In this document: piece after piece, positions 34,359 to 46,490 of the stretch | How positions within the stretch are numbered: position 1 is the stretch's first letter | Layout of the letters: each line of letters opens with the position of its first letter | Origin: Gymnopus androsaceus JB14 | Lineage: Eukaryota; Basidiomycota; Agaricomycetes; Agaricales; Omphalotaceae | Reading direction: 5' to 3' | DNA: 64,000 nucleotides | Assembly: GCA_009733575.1 (NCBI GenBank) | Contig: ML769420.1 | Location: 1 to 64,000 of the forward strand | The notes under the pieces: generated by a model | Databases searched by the model: none | The model's input: the letters and a program-made list of their open reading frames with translations, nothing else | What the model was told of the DNA's origin: nothing | Translations under genes and position numbers: made by a program

Positions 34359-35203
34359 TTACCTAGCCGTCGTCTGCTGCCCACTGGCTTTGTCCTGAAG
34401 CCGGTCAAATATAGGAGCATCAGCAGCATTAGCTGCGGGCACATCCATTTGGGGATCCTTGTCCTTCTTCAGTTGTAGTACATCTCCCTTGAATCCGATA
34501 TAATAGATTCGGGAGGTATTACCTCCGACAGACTCGCTCTAAAGGCAAAATATGACGATCGATTGTGTACCAAGGTAAAATCACGCACGAAAAATAATGA
34601 CACGGAATTGATACTAGCAAAAGCGGCCACTCGAAGCGGATATTCGACAACATTAGATTCTCCCTGCAAGAGACTTATGTCTAGCTGTGCTTTAGCAGTC
34701 TCCGCTTCGGAAAAGTCCACGATATTTGGATGATTTGCAAAGATCTGTAAATGATTTGGTGCAGTCTCGCCTCTACCTATGAAGGGAAAGATCGGCACCG
34801 AGAAACAATGATAGATATTGGGCTGCGTACCAAGCTTTAATAGCACAGATCTTAAGCGCACATTCTGCGAGAAAGGGACATGGATTATAACCTAGAACCT
34901 TCCGATTCGGAAGCTGGTTAGAGTGAGGATTCGTCTCAAGGCTCACCTGGTCGTCAACATCAACGTTAGATTCCGCAAACTTCTCCGTATCTTCTCTCTT
35001 GTCCCAGGGTTTGATAACTTCTTTCGCATCCTCTGGTACAGCCAAGTTCAAGCCGTGAACGCTTAGCTCAATCGATATTCAACCGCTCATGAAAGACGAA
35101 GAACATGAGTCCGGAGAGCTTACTTGTCTCGATCTATACAGTCCCATAGGTTTGAGTGGTCTCCACCTAATCTATCAGCTGCAACAGAGTTTGAGGACGA
35201 CAT
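34359..35203 (-). CDS. PITH-domain protein (thioredoxin-like 1 C-terminal type)
   Basis: The start MSSSNSVAADRLGG leads into LWDCIDRDK. The next exons read VIKPWDKREDTEKFAESN, VIIHVPFSQNVRLRSVLLKL, GRGETAPNHLQIFANHPNIVDF and VVEYPLRVAAFASINSVSLFF. The end is DVLQLKKDKDPQ to SGQQTTAR with the stop at 34359-34361. The order and spacing match the PITH domain, which binds the proteasome in TXNL1-like proteins; other PITH proteins stand alone as here. Introns fall near 34545-34590, 34765-34825, 34887-34945 and 35050-35123. All exons are in one frame. A truncated copy lies at 38652-39007. Confidence 0.8.
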
Positions 35204-35483
35204 TGTGAAAGTTAAGGTTAAGCGCTGTAAGCGCCCAAATTGCTGTTAGCGCGCAATCCGCGCGTACTTTTCTTCATCTTTTCATCCTCCTTCCATACCT
35301 CCTTGCTCTCTTTGCATGGTTTAAGATTAATGACTTGATAGAGACGTGAAAGTACTCTCGATCGTATGTGTGTCGGTAATTGCAATTCTCCTTTCGAAAC
35401 TTGCTTTCCGAGGTTTATCCGAGCATGTATACTACCACGAAGGTGTAGGTGCTCCAGCGCAGGAGCATTTGACCATACCCAAG

Positions 35484-35491
35484 AGTATATA
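35484..35491 (+). promoter_or_regulatory. TATA box of MFS copy 1
   Basis: GTATATAATG lies about 40 nt upstream of the ATG at 35527. The same position in copy 2 (about 39684) reads GTATATAAAG. Confidence 0.5.
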
Positions 35492-35526
35492 ATGCCCAGT
35501 AGTAAAGCCTTACCTCCCCCACTTCA

Positions 35527-37457
35527 ATGGAGCTGTACGTTCTCTCAAATGCTACAGGGGTATCAGCACAAAGCCTTTCACGCCTTCGCACCGCCGAGCA
35601 ATTCGACAATCCAAAGGGCGACGATAGTATAGCGGAGGTCCCCATTGGCGCACCTGTGCAACAGAACACGGAAGCTTCAATGCCGGAGCCAATCCCAGCA
35701 AGCGAAGAAGCAGGACGGTCGCAACATAGAACAAGGGAATATATTCAACTTGCTGCCCTATACTGGTGCTTGTTTCTTGCTGGTTGGAACGATGGATCTA
35801 CGGGACCGCTTCTTCCAAGGATACAGGAGGTGTATAACGTATGTAGGTCATCTCTCGTCTCTTGAATGAATGAACATGTTACACAGGTCGGATATCTTGT
35901 CGTTTCTCTTCATTTTCGTATTTGCTTGCGTGGTGCGTCCCTCCTTGCCTTCCCCTTCTACGCATTCTCAAGATGCTGAACTCGATGCGAAGGGCTTTAT
36001 ATCTGGTGCTTGCTTCAATGTTCCACTCTCCAGAGAAGCTTGGCTTTGGGAAGGTTCGACGGTTCCTTAAATATATATAGGAGACTGACGCTATACTTGA
36101 TAGACTCTGGTCATAGGTCATGCCTTTACAGCTCCTTAGCGGGGAAGCCATACTGATTCTCTCCACAGGTTCCGTTTTACAACAGATTGCCTATGTCCTG
36201 CAAGCCCCGCAACTACCATTCCCTGTATTCGTACTGTCGTTTACAATCAATGGATTTCGGCTCAGCTTTAGAGGTTAGGAATTCTTTATTGCTGCTCAAG
36301 CTTTATTTAACCCGGTATTCTAGGACGCACAATCCAACGGTTTCGTTGCTTCTCTCAAAACCCACTCTGAAACCAAAATGGGTTTGCTTCATGCTAGCTA
36401 TGGGTTTGGCGCACTATGTGCGCCCCTTGTTGCAACACAGTTTTCTCAGATAAAACACTGGTCATACTACTATTTTATATCATTCTCAGTTGCGACTATC
36501 AACACGATAATACAGATCGCTGTATTCCGATTCAAGAGCCAAGACGGTATACACTTTAACTCCTTTATTTTGATAGATTCAGTCACTCAATCTACCTGTA
36601 GAATGTCTTGCTCAAATTGGACAGGAACCAGGCGAAAAAGGGCACTAGCGAGCGCAGTCAATTCCGGCAAATTTTGTCGCTCAAGACTGTACATCTCCTG
36701 GCTGTTTTTATTCTCGTGTATGTAGGTGTAGAGGTTACAGTCGGAGGATGGATAGTTACTTTTATTCAAACAGTACGAGGTAAGGCTACTCACGCAAGGT
36801 TGAGCTTACACTAATTCTATCCTTCCTCACCGCAAAGGTGGAGGTGCCAATAGTGGTTACATCTCTGCTGGATTCTTCGGTGGACTGATGCTTGGTCGTA
36901 TCATTCTTCTCTGGGTAAACCAGAAGATTGGTGAAAGAAGAGTGTTATATTTATACGCAGGACTTGCTATTGGGTTCGTATGTTTTTTTTTACCTCCACG
37001 AGCTTCACTTGATGAAAGAAACCTATAGACTAGAAATTGTCATCTGGCTAGTTCCTTCGCTCATTGGTGACGGGGTAGCTATAAGCATCATCGGGATACT
37101 CCTGGGACCAATGTACCCCTTGACCATGAACCATACAGGCCGGGTACTCCCTCGCTGGCTTGTTACTGGCTCTATTGGATGGATTGCAGGATTTGGTGCA
37201 GCAGGTAGTACTAGTCTCCCCTACACAGACCAGAATAATATACTAACAATGCTAAAGGTAGTGCATTGTTTCCATTTCTTACTGGAGCTCTTGCCTCCAA
37301 GTTTGGTATCAAAAGTCTACAGCCATTGTACGCCTTTTCATGAATTTTGTGATGAATTACTAGAGCTTATTTCTCTCCCTGTAGGCTCGTATCGATGATG
37401 GCTTTTATGACTATTTTGTGGGCAATACTCCCCGGAGCACCTCGAAAAGCGGATTAA
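35527..37457 (+). pseudogene. MFS transporter copy 1, multiply frameshifted
   Basis: It aligns along its length with 39726-41652. It encodes the acidic N terminus, AALYWCLFLAGWNDGSTGPLLPRIQ and later membrane segments (TVHLLAVFILVYVGVEV, GYISAGFFGGLMLGRI, GPMYPLTMNH). These fit the BSC6/fucose-permease-like branch of the major facilitator superfamily. Compared with copy 2 it has an extra T near 35904, an extra A near 36034, an extra T near 36250 and an extra A in the A-run near 36637. Several exons therefore cannot be joined. The stop would be 37455-37457. I regard it as dead. Confidence 0.75.
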
Positions 37458-37459
37458 CC

Positions 37460-38300
37460 TCACTGAACGTCGGCTTGCATGAGGCGATCGCGAGCGTTTA
37501 CATGTACAGGTTCGGTCTCTCAGGGAAAATAATGAAATATTTTTACTTTTGCTTCATTTATCGTATCATAGAATGAACTATGCAATGAGCAGGAGGGCTT
37601 CAAGACTCGAGAGTGATAGTTAATTACAAGGCTAGTCATAGATAAAGCGTAAGATATGGGTATATACCAGAAAGCGACCGCATTGACTTAAGAGAGTTAG
37701 ATGGTAGAGGATACAGGAAATGTCACAGCAGCAATCCTCATTCTGCGAAGTCCTTCGTCTTTCATACTCATTCATCCATCATCCAGCAACTTTGACTCCG
37801 GCTGTATCATCATCTCCCTCTTCGTCGCCCTCAACCTCATCGATTCGATCCTCCTCTCAACGAGCTTTGCTCTCTAATGCTGCTTCCGCTCCGGGATTCT
37901 TGTGCACTGATCCATAGGCCCCGCTCTTCTGTGCATCATCCCGTTGAACATGCACGCAGTGGGTAGGCAGATGGGCAGACTTCCCCGAGGAAGTTAAATC
38001 GACGGCGAGCGACTATGCCAGGGACGGAGCATTTTTGATGAGGTACTGCGAGGTTGAGCCAAGAACAATTCTTCGTAGAGTGTAAGTGTATGGAAAATTC
38101 TCAATATTCTGTGCTTTTTTTTTGTATACTACGCCTGGCAAGTCACCTTGACAGCTTCGTCCGTTGTAGCAAGCTAATTTTGATGAGGATGTACGCCAGT
38201 CTTTGACGTTCTTGCTGACTCCCTAGCTTGTTTGCGCGATCTGCGGCGTTCTTGGACCTGTAGTCTCCTCTGTTATACTGTAGCCTGGTTCACCATCGTC
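37460..38300 (-). pseudogene. Universal-stress-protein gene fragment 1 with its 3' spacer
   Basis: 37500-37735 matches the spacer at 42520-42760. 37775-38100 matches the 3' exon of the intact gene (42786-43160), and 38130-38290 matches 43370-43490. Indels break the frame, for example in the ARRRLKRPPRK equivalent. Only the 3' half of the gene is present. Confidence 0.75.
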
Positions 38301-38617
38301 TAGGGTACAATGTTCCATCCATCATATCGCCGAAAAGGAAGAGTGCACAGAGATGCCAACAAATACGAAACATGAGGATGAAAGTGTTACCGCCGACTTA
38401 CCGGCGTGACTGGAGCTGAGAAGTTATAAGAAGGAGAAGAGCTGTGGAAGATAGGTCAACCAGCGCGAAGCTGACTGCGTCCTAAGCGGTATGGAGAAGA
38501 CGTCAGTGGTACGGGGTATCATAGAATGATGTCGTTATTGGACGCGGTTGGTGAGGCTGCTTAGCGAGAGCAGCAAACTTGTCACAGAAAGTAAAACGCT
38601 TAACTAAAACTCCTCAA
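38301..38617. other. Unique spacer between duplication units
   Basis: No coding signal or repeat recognised. It separates the first PITH-MFS-USP unit from the second. Confidence 0.5.
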
Positions 38618-38651
38618 CTGCCGCCAGAAGCACCAGCTACTTATACTTTTT

Positions 38652-39007
38652 TTACCTAGTCGTCTGCTGCCCACTGACTTTGTCCTGAAGCCGATCAAAT
38701 ATAGGAGCATCAGCAGCATTACGGGAACACCTTCAGTAGCTGAATCCGATGTAATAGATTCGGGAGATACTGTATCACCTCTCACCTCCGACAGAATCGC
38801 TCTAAAGTACAACATGACCATTCGCTCGATTGTGTACCAAGTCACGCACAAAAATGATGATACGGAATTGGTACTAGCAAAAGCGGCCACTCGAGCGAAG
38901 AACATGAGTCCTGAGTAGTTTAATTGTCTCGGTCTATACAGTCCCATAGATTTGAGTGGTCTCCACAATCTGGCAGCTGGTACAGAGTTTCAATCTGAGG
39001 ACGACAT
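38652..39007 (-). pseudogene. PITH-domain gene copy 2, internally deleted
   Basis: Both ends match the intact PITH gene (34359-34635 and 35097-35203), but about 460 bp equivalent to 34636-35096 is missing. That removes the DNA for the central PITH domain. The remaining part also has indels. It cannot encode the domain. Confidence 0.82.
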
Positions 39008-39069
39008 TGTGAAAGTTAAGAGCTGTAAGCGCCCAGTTTCTGTTAGCGCGCAATTGGCGCATTTCTCTT

Positions 39070-39478
39070 CACTGGGCTGGGTCCAATTTTTGGTGGTCGC
39101 AAAATATAATGCGAAATGGCTTGTAATTGATTAGATTTGGTGCCAGATTTAGTGCACTTGATGAATTATATTTAGCTAATCCAAAACTTCATGCGAAAGA
39201 CAATCTTTTGCCCCAGAAAAATACAAGGCAAGTTAATATCTTTCGCAGCTGTAAAACGGTAGGCCTAGCAACTAATACAAATCACCATGACTACTATTTT
39301 ACAGCTGCGAAAGACATTAGCTTGTATTTTTTTGGGGCAAAAGAATATCTTTTGCATGAAGTTTTAGATTAGCCAAATATGGTTTATCAAACGGACTAAA
39401 TCTGACGCCAAATCTAATCAATTACAAGCTGTTTCGCATTATCTTTTGCAACCGCCAAAATTTGGACCCAGCCCAGTG
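39070..39478. mobile_element. MITE with long terminal inverted repeats, 409 bp
   Basis: The arms of about 75 bp begin CACTGGGCTGGGTCC and end GGACCCAGCCCAGTG. They continue inward with GCGAAA and TTGTAATTGATTAGATTTGG matched to its inverse. Further internal inverted copies (TTTCGCAGCTGTAAAA at 39240 and its inverse at 39300) make it largely palindromic. Flanking CTT at 39067-39069 and 39479-39481 looks like a 3-bp target duplication. It interrupts the region between PITH copy 2 and MFS copy 2 and is absent from unit 1. Confidence 0.82.
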
Positions 39479-39725
39479 CTTCTTTATTCCCACCTCCTTG
39501 CTTTTTTACATGGTTTGACTTGACAGAGACGTAAACTTACCTCCTCTATTGTATATGTGCCGGTGACTGCAATCCTCCTTTCGAAACTTGCTTTCCGAGG
39601 TTTATCCGGGCATCTCTTCATTATTCATACTACCACGACGGTGTACTACGTGTTCCAGCGCTGGAGCATTTGACCATTTCCGAGTATATAAAGCCCAGTA
39701 GTAAAGCCTTACCTCCCCCACTTCA

Positions 39726-41652
39726 ATGGAGCTGCACGTTCTCTCAAATGCTGCAGGGGTATCAGCACAAAGTCTTTCACGCCTTCGTACCGCCGAGCAA
39801 TTACCAAAGGGCGACGATAGTATAGCGGAGGTCCCCATTGGTGCAACTGTGCAGCAGAACACGGAAGCTTCAATTCCGGAGCCAATCGCAGCAAGTGAAG
39901 AGGCAGGACGGTCGAAATATAAATCAAGGGAATATATTCAACTTGCTGCCCTATACTGGTGCTTGTTTCTTGCTGGTTGGAACGATGGATCTACGGGACC
40001 GCTTCTTCCAAGGATACAGGAGGTGTATAATGTATGTAGGACATCTCTCGTCTCTTGAATGAATTAATATGTTACACAGGTTGGATATCTTATTGTTTCC
40101 CTCATTTTCGTATTTGCTTGCGTAGTACGTCCCTCCTCGCCTTCTCCTATCTATGAACTCTTGACGCTGGAGCCATGAAGGGTTTTGTATCTGGTGCTTG
40201 CTTCAATGTTCCACTCTCCGAGAAGCTTGGCTTTGGGAAGGTTCGGCCTTATTTCTGGTTTCTTAAATATAGGCGACTGACGCCATACTCGATAGACTAT
40301 AGTCATAGGTCAGCTTTTACAGTTTCCTAGTGAGAGACCTTGCCAATTCTCTCACAGGTTCTGTTTTACAACAGATTGCCTACATCCTGCAAGCCCCGCA
40401 ATTACCATTCCCTGTATTCGTATTGTCGTTTACAATCAATGGATTCGGCTTAGCTTTAGGAGTTGGGGATTCTTTTTTTGCTTTCTGTGCGAGCTGTGTT
40501 TAACCCGTTGTTCTAGGACGCACAAGCCAACGGTTTCGTTGCTTCTCTCAAAACCCATTCCGAAACCAAAATGGGTTTGCTTCATGCTAGCTATGGGTTT
40601 GGTGCACTATGTTCGCCCCTTGTTGCAACACAGTTTTCTCAGATGAAACACTGGTCATACTATTATTTCGTATCATTCTCAGTTGCGACTATCAACACGA
40701 TAATACAGATTGCTGTATTCCGATTCAAGAGCCAAGATGGTATGCAATTCTTGAATTCCTTTATTTTGATAGAATCAGCCACTCAATCTACTTGTAGAAT
40801 GTCTTGCTCAGATTGGACAGGAACCAGGCGAAAAGGGCACCAGCGAGCACAGTCAATTCCGGCAATTTTGTCACACAAGACAGTACATCTCCTGGCGGTT
40901 TTTATTCTCGTGTATGTAGGTGTAGAGGTTACAGTCGGAGGATGGATAGTTACTTTTATTCAAACAGTACGAGGTAAGGCTACTCACGCAAGGTTGAGCT
41001 TACACTAATTCTCTTCTTCCTCACCGCAAAGGTGGAGGCGCCAATAGTGGTTACATCTCTGCTGGTTTCTTCGGTGGACTGATGCTTGGTCGTATCACTC
41101 TTCTCTGGGTAAACCGCAAGATTGGTGAAAGAAGAGTATTATATTTATACGCAGGACTTGCTATTGGGTGTGTATATTCTTTATTGATCTCAACCAGCCT
41201 CGCTTGACAAAGGATGCCTATAGACTAGAACTTGTGATCTGGCTGGTTCCTTCACTCATTGGTGACGGGGTAGCTATAGGCATCGTCGGGATGCTCCTGG
41301 GACCAATGTACCCCTTGACCATGAACCATACAGGTCGAGTACTCCCTCGGTGGCTTCTTACTGGCTCTATTGGATGGATTGCAGGATTTGGTCAGGCAGG
41401 TAGTACTATTTTTTCTACGCAGACCAGAATAACGTACTGACAATTCTAAAGGTAGTGCCTTGTTTCCATTTCTTACCGGAGCTCTTGCTTCCAAGTTTGG
41501 TATCAAAACTCTACAGCCATTGTACGCCTTGTCATGAATTTTGTGATGACTTACCAGAGCTTATTTTCTCTCCCTGTAGGCTCGTATCGATGATGGTTTT
41601 TATGACTATTTTGTGGGCAATAGTCCCCGGAGTCCCTCGAAAAGCAGATTAA
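39726..41652 (+). pseudogene. MFS transporter copy 2, near-complete with one frame break
   Basis: Exons keep the frame from the ATG through YIQLAALYWCLFLAGWNDGSTG, VGYLIVSLIFVFAC, GFVSGACFNVPLSEKLGFGK and a 13-nt mini-exon (about 40304-40316, TIVIG). They go on through SVLQQIAYILQAP, DAQANGFVASLKTHSETKMG and IAVFRFKSQD. One base is missing near 40863 (CAATTTTG against CAAATTTTG in copy 1), between SQFRQ and ILSHKTVHLL. After this the frame holds again to LWAIVPGVPRKAD and the stop at 41650-41652. The motifs fit a 12-helix MFS carrier of the BSC6/fucose-permease type; the substrate is unknown. If the single deletion is a sequence error this is the functional copy. Confidence 0.68.
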
Positions 41653-41689
41653 TCTCATGTCGGATTGGAGGCTGGGTGATCGGGAAAGC

Positions 41690-42515
41690 TTCGGTCTCTC
41701 AGCCTTAGGCAAAAGAATGCCTTTTTTGTTTAAAACTTTTGCTTCATTTATCATATCATAGAATGAATTATGCTGTCAGGAGATGAGAGTGATAAATAAA
41801 CGCTAGCCTGAGATGTGGGGTATACGCCAGTACGAAAACATAGCAATCCTCATTCAACCAAGTCCGGCTGTCTCATCATCTTCCTCTTCGATTCGATCCT
41901 CCTCTTGACGAGCCTCCCTCTTTAATGCTGCTTCTGCGCGCGGATCCTTATGCATGGACTCTATCCCGTTGAATTGCGTCCTGCATCACCTTCACATCCT
42001 TATCTACCTTGGCTACCACACGATCGGCAGCCTCAGTGAGAGATACATGCACATAGTGGGTAGCCAATTGGAATAACCTCCGTGCGGGACATTTAAGTCG
42101 ACGACGAGCGACTATGACAGGGACGGAGCATTTTTGGATGAGGTACTTAGTATGAGGTTGAGCCAAGGAAAATTCTTCATGAAATATAAGTGTATGGAAA
42201 AATCTCCTCAAAGCCTATTCGACGTACCCTTTGAGCTGACCAAACCTCTGCTTCCAATAAATAACACAACGGGCTACATATAGCTGACAATATCTACTCT
42301 GTTCTCAAAATCAGTTGTTGGGTCAGAGTTACAGAAAGGAGCAAGCACATGTAGTAGCATATGGCGTGCATTTTTTGCATGCAATGTCTAACTTGAGAGA
42401 CAGCTTCGTGCGTTGTATAGTCGCCTGTCTAATGAGGATGTACGCCAGTCCCTGATTTTCTTGCTGATTCCGTAGCTTGTTTGCGCGATTGGGTTCACAA
42501 TGTCGGCTTGCACGA
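41690..42515 (-). pseudogene. Universal-stress-protein gene fragment 2
   Basis: It matches the last part of the intact gene (42786-43500) with substitutions and small deletions. Visible remnants are LIQKCSVPVIVARRRLK, VHVSLTEAADRVVAKVDKDVKVMQDAIQRD. The acidic tail is mostly gone. It ends where the spacer before the intact gene starts. Confidence 0.78.
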
Positions 42516-42785
42516 TATTAGGCAAAAGCTAATGCCATTTTTTAAGAACTTTGCTTCATTTATCATATCATAGATCTATGAACATTATAATTGCTATGAG
42601 CAGGGAGAGCGATAATAAAGTTAATTACAAGGCTAGTCACAAATAAACCCTAGCCCGAGATGTGGGTATATACCAGAGAGAAAACCGAAAGCGACAACAT
42701 TGACCTACTTAAAAGAGTGAGATGATATAGGATACACGAAAATGTCCCAGGCACTGGCAATCTTTATTAAACTTTCTTCTTTCCT

Positions 42786-44868
42786 TCACCCAGCAACCTT
42801 CACTCCAGCTGTCTCATCATCACCCTCTTCGTCGCCCTCATCCTCATCGATTCGATGCTCCTCCTGACGAGCTTCCCTCTCTAACGCTGCTTCCGAACCA
42901 GGATCCTTGTGCACCGACCCAGTGACCCCGCTCCTCTGTGCATCATCCCGTTGGATCGCGTCCCGCATCACCTTCACATCCTCATCCACCTTCGCTGCCA
43001 CACGATCGATACCAGCTTCAGCGAGGGATACATGCACGCGGTGGGTAGCCAGATGGGCAGACTTCCGCGGGGGACGTTTAAGTCGACGACGAGCGACCAT
43101 GACAGGGACGGAGCATTTTTGGATGAGGTAGTGTGAGGTTGAGCCAAGAAGAATTCTTCGTGCGAGTATAAGTGTATGGAAAATTATCCCAAAGTCTATT
43201 CGACGTACCCTTTGAGCTGGCCCAAACCTCTACTTCCAACAATCAACATGACAGGCTCCATATAATCGAACGATATCTAGCCTCAGAATCAGTTGCTGGT
43301 CCCAAGTCGCAGGAAGGAGCAAGCACACCTAGTAACATATGCCGTGCATTTTTTGCATGCCATGCCTGGCAAGCTATCTTGACGTTCAGCTTCGTCCGTT
43401 GTAGCAAGCTAGTCGCCTGTCTGATGAGGATGTACGCCAGTCCTTGACGTTCTTGCTGACTCCGTAGCTTGTTTGCGCGGTCCGCGGCGTTAGGTATTGG
43501 CGGGTCCACTGTTCAAGCCAGGGAGATGAGTGCTGGCAGAGATGAAATGAAGAATTCAAATACCTCTGGCTTCATTCTCGACCAAAGTAACGATTAGCAT
43601 TTCATCGCCATCCCTGCGAGGGAGTCAGAATCCTAGTATGAAAAACGTAGATAACAGTTTAACGTACCTCTGTTTCGCCAAGCAAAGGTAAAAGAGCGGA
43701 GATGAAATCAGAACCAAGTAGGGATAAGTAGGAAAAGACGCGTACTAGAACAGTTCCTATCCCCCATTCTACCGCATAGCGACTCTCTTCACTCAGATCA
43801 CTAGCGACGATGTACTTTTTACTCTTCCTGCCAGACGTCTTGCCTTGCGGGTCTCCTTGGATCATTGTAATAGTACACCTATCGCGCTGAAACACTGGTC
43901 GGGAGGTGTTCAGCGGAAGAGGTTCATGATGCTTTGTACTTTTCCGACGTCGAGGATTGCGCTTTTGCAGATGTAGATGAAGTACGAGTAGGCATGCTAT
44001 GGATTGTCGATGGGAAATACGGCTCTGGCGGAACCACAACGTTCACTCCTTCTCCAAGCGGATCGGGATCGATATCGGCATCTGGATCAAAGAGGCCAAG
44101 AGAGCTTGGAGGAGGCTCAACAACAGCATTCCTCTCCGTATTGCGCTCGGTCAGATCATCGAATACGTCGAATTCATCTCCGCTATACTCGTCCTCTGTG
44201 TACTCCCCGTCGGTCTCACCGGTCTCTGTCTCATCTCCGGTATCGTAATCAGCGTCATCAGTGAAAGCGGTACGAGGTCGAATGTTGGGCGAAGGAGTAC
44301 CGTCAGGAGGGAGCAAACTAACCTCGGAAGAGGTAGAGCTGAGAGGTAGGGGTGGTACGGGCGAAGAGTCACGTTGGGATCGAAATCTTCTGAAGGAGAA
44401 CGGGGACTGTGAGCGTGCACGAGACTGGCTTCTCGACGGTGTTTCGGTGGTCGGAGGGGCATGGGAAGAAGATCTTTTGTGCTTATTGTTTGACATGGAG
44501 CGACCACGGGGGTCTTCATGCGAGACGCTTTCCTTGGTGCTTGTACGCGACAATGATAGATTTGAGAAGCCAGGGATGCCGCCCATCATAGAGCTCAAAG
44601 ATTTATGGAAGCCAGATTTGGAGCCTTCCTTGATGGAAGGAGGCTGCGAGGAGATAGTACGTTCGAGGGTAGGTCCAAAAGAGCCATCTGGGGCCGCATG
44701 AAGAGATGTGCTCTTTGAAGAATGAGAAGTCAGTGACCATCGTTTATGGGAAGTAGAAATAGGAGGAGACGGAGTAGTTTCGCGGGTGGCGCAAAGTTCT
44801 TGGCCTTCAGCAGCGCCGGGAAGCGAAGAAATACTGAGCCTCCAGCTTTTGCGTTTCTCCTTGGACAT
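42786..44868 (-). CDS. Universal stress protein (UspA-domain) with Ser-rich leader
   Basis: The long N-terminal region is Ser/Thr/Pro-rich and acidic (MSKEKRKSWRLSISSLPG to DDADYDTGDETETGETDG). A linker follows: HHEPLPLNTSRPVFQRDRCTITM. The USP domain then reads YIVASDLSEESRYAVEWGIGTVL, DGDEMLIVTLVENEAR, LRSQQERQGLAYILIRQATSLLQ, CQAWHAKNARHMLL and LIQKCSVPVMVARRRLKRPPRK. A charged tail ends GVKVAG. USP proteins bind ATP or act in stress signalling; the target is unknown. Two oddities: an extra A in the A-run at 43963-43966 breaks the frame before RNPRRRKSTKHH, and the junction GTVL to RDGDEM seems to need a 2-nt exon at 43668-43669. I keep it as a gene because the rest is intact and it is the only complete copy. 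Confidence 0.75.
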
Positions 44869-46490
44869 GGAAGGAGCGCAGCAGAGAAATGCTAACCTTG
44901 GTGTTCTATTAATTGCAATAAAATCAAGTCAGCTCTCGGCGTCCTTGGCACGGCTATGTGGCGAGGTCACGTACATTCATTGCCCCCGACTGATATGTTC
45001 AAACTTCTAGGAAACTTCCAGTGCTCCGAAGAAACCGTATGGCTTTAGTACGCTCAGAAACCGAGGTCGAGGTCGTAGAAGCAATTCAGTTGTGGCTGTG
45101 AATCCGGACCGTACTAGAGTCACTCGGGTGATCGCGAGTAATTCACAAAGGTATATTCGCTCTGGCCATTGACATGAAAGCTTTGCAGTGCTGTAAGGAG
45201 CCAAGAGTCATACTGGTTGCTTCAGGTCCGGTAGGATATTCTTAAGGCTGTTTATCAGCCATTTAGTAGTTTGGACGAACAGCTCTCAAATTAACCATCG
45301 AAGGTTTCATCCACTTCTCCTTATTCCATACCGTAACGCTTTGCAGGATTTGTAGGCAAGCCCTCCCTCACTGGAGCTCTCTTCAATGGCAGGGCATGAA
45401 GGCAAAGTGACTTCTGACATCATGGGCGGTCTTGGGCCCGGTGCATTTAGCCTGCTATAGTAACGTTGCTGTTGGATATCCTGGAGACCTTGAACTTAAA
45501 TGGTTCTTATTTTTGACTCATCTCAGTCTCCTCTCACACTTTTGTATCTGTAACTGACACCGGCAATGGCATGTTGTGGAATTCTTTCTGACAGTGATTG
45601 CAGTGCGCCTCCGAGTCCGAATGGTACATATCCAGATACCCAACAGATGATCTTTGTTTGCAAATATGTACTCAAGAACTCAAGAAAGAAAATAATATCA
45701 GGACGCCTCGTATATTTGAAGGGGAAAAGGAGGGACGATGCTCTGGACCTGTCGGAAATGACGTGGTGACATCTTACATATGTATCTCTCACTCTGATAT
45801 GGACCACTAAACGCTCTTACCTGCAGGAAAAAGTACGAAAAATATGTACTTTGTGACATGAAATCGATGGTGCTACTGAAAGGGTAAACGATGTCTACTT
45901 GGAATACTCAATTTTCTTTGGGAAGCGAGATAACGAGCTAGTTGGTTTGACCTGAATCTTCGCATAGCTCTGGTATCATATCAGGTGCACGCAGATCAGG
46001 GCGAGTCTGTCCTGTAATGAAGGCGTACGCCGTCTAGCCAAGGCCGATGATTCTATTACACGGCATGGTCCAAGTGCTGATGCTCAATCGTCGGGGCTGG
46101 AAGGAAGTGTCATGGTAAAAAAACAATTCAGTTAGAAGTCACTTTCGCAAATGTAGAACCGATCAACCACCATTCAAACAAATAATTTCGAGGCCAATCC
46201 ATCTATGTACTACCTCTCGATCGATACATATAGCAAAAGGTTGCAAAAAGGTTGTACAACAACAACGTAAACGTAAAGAAAACTACATAACGATAGTTCC
46301 ATGGTAGATCAAAAACAAAAGAAAAGGGACAACAAATATAACAGTACACAGTTTTGATTCGATCTAATCAACGGAGGCGTCGTTTTCATCGCTGCTCCTG
46401 GGATAAGCGTGCAGGTTTAGGAGATCATGAAAGGCGGTGACATGGAGGTGCGCTGGTAGAAATAGGTAGCTGAGGTCACGAGTAGTAAAA
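44869..46490. other. Intergenic region
   Basis: Upstream of the stress-protein gene and downstream of the transcription factor, both on the minus strand. I see short open frames near 45520-45810 on both strands with no recognisable feature. The stretch 46180-46360 is A-rich. Confidence 0.5.

Noticed and set aside
43934..44701. Plus-strand open frames opposite the universal stress protein leader
   Set aside because: Shadow frames of a Ser/Asp-rich minus-strand coding region.
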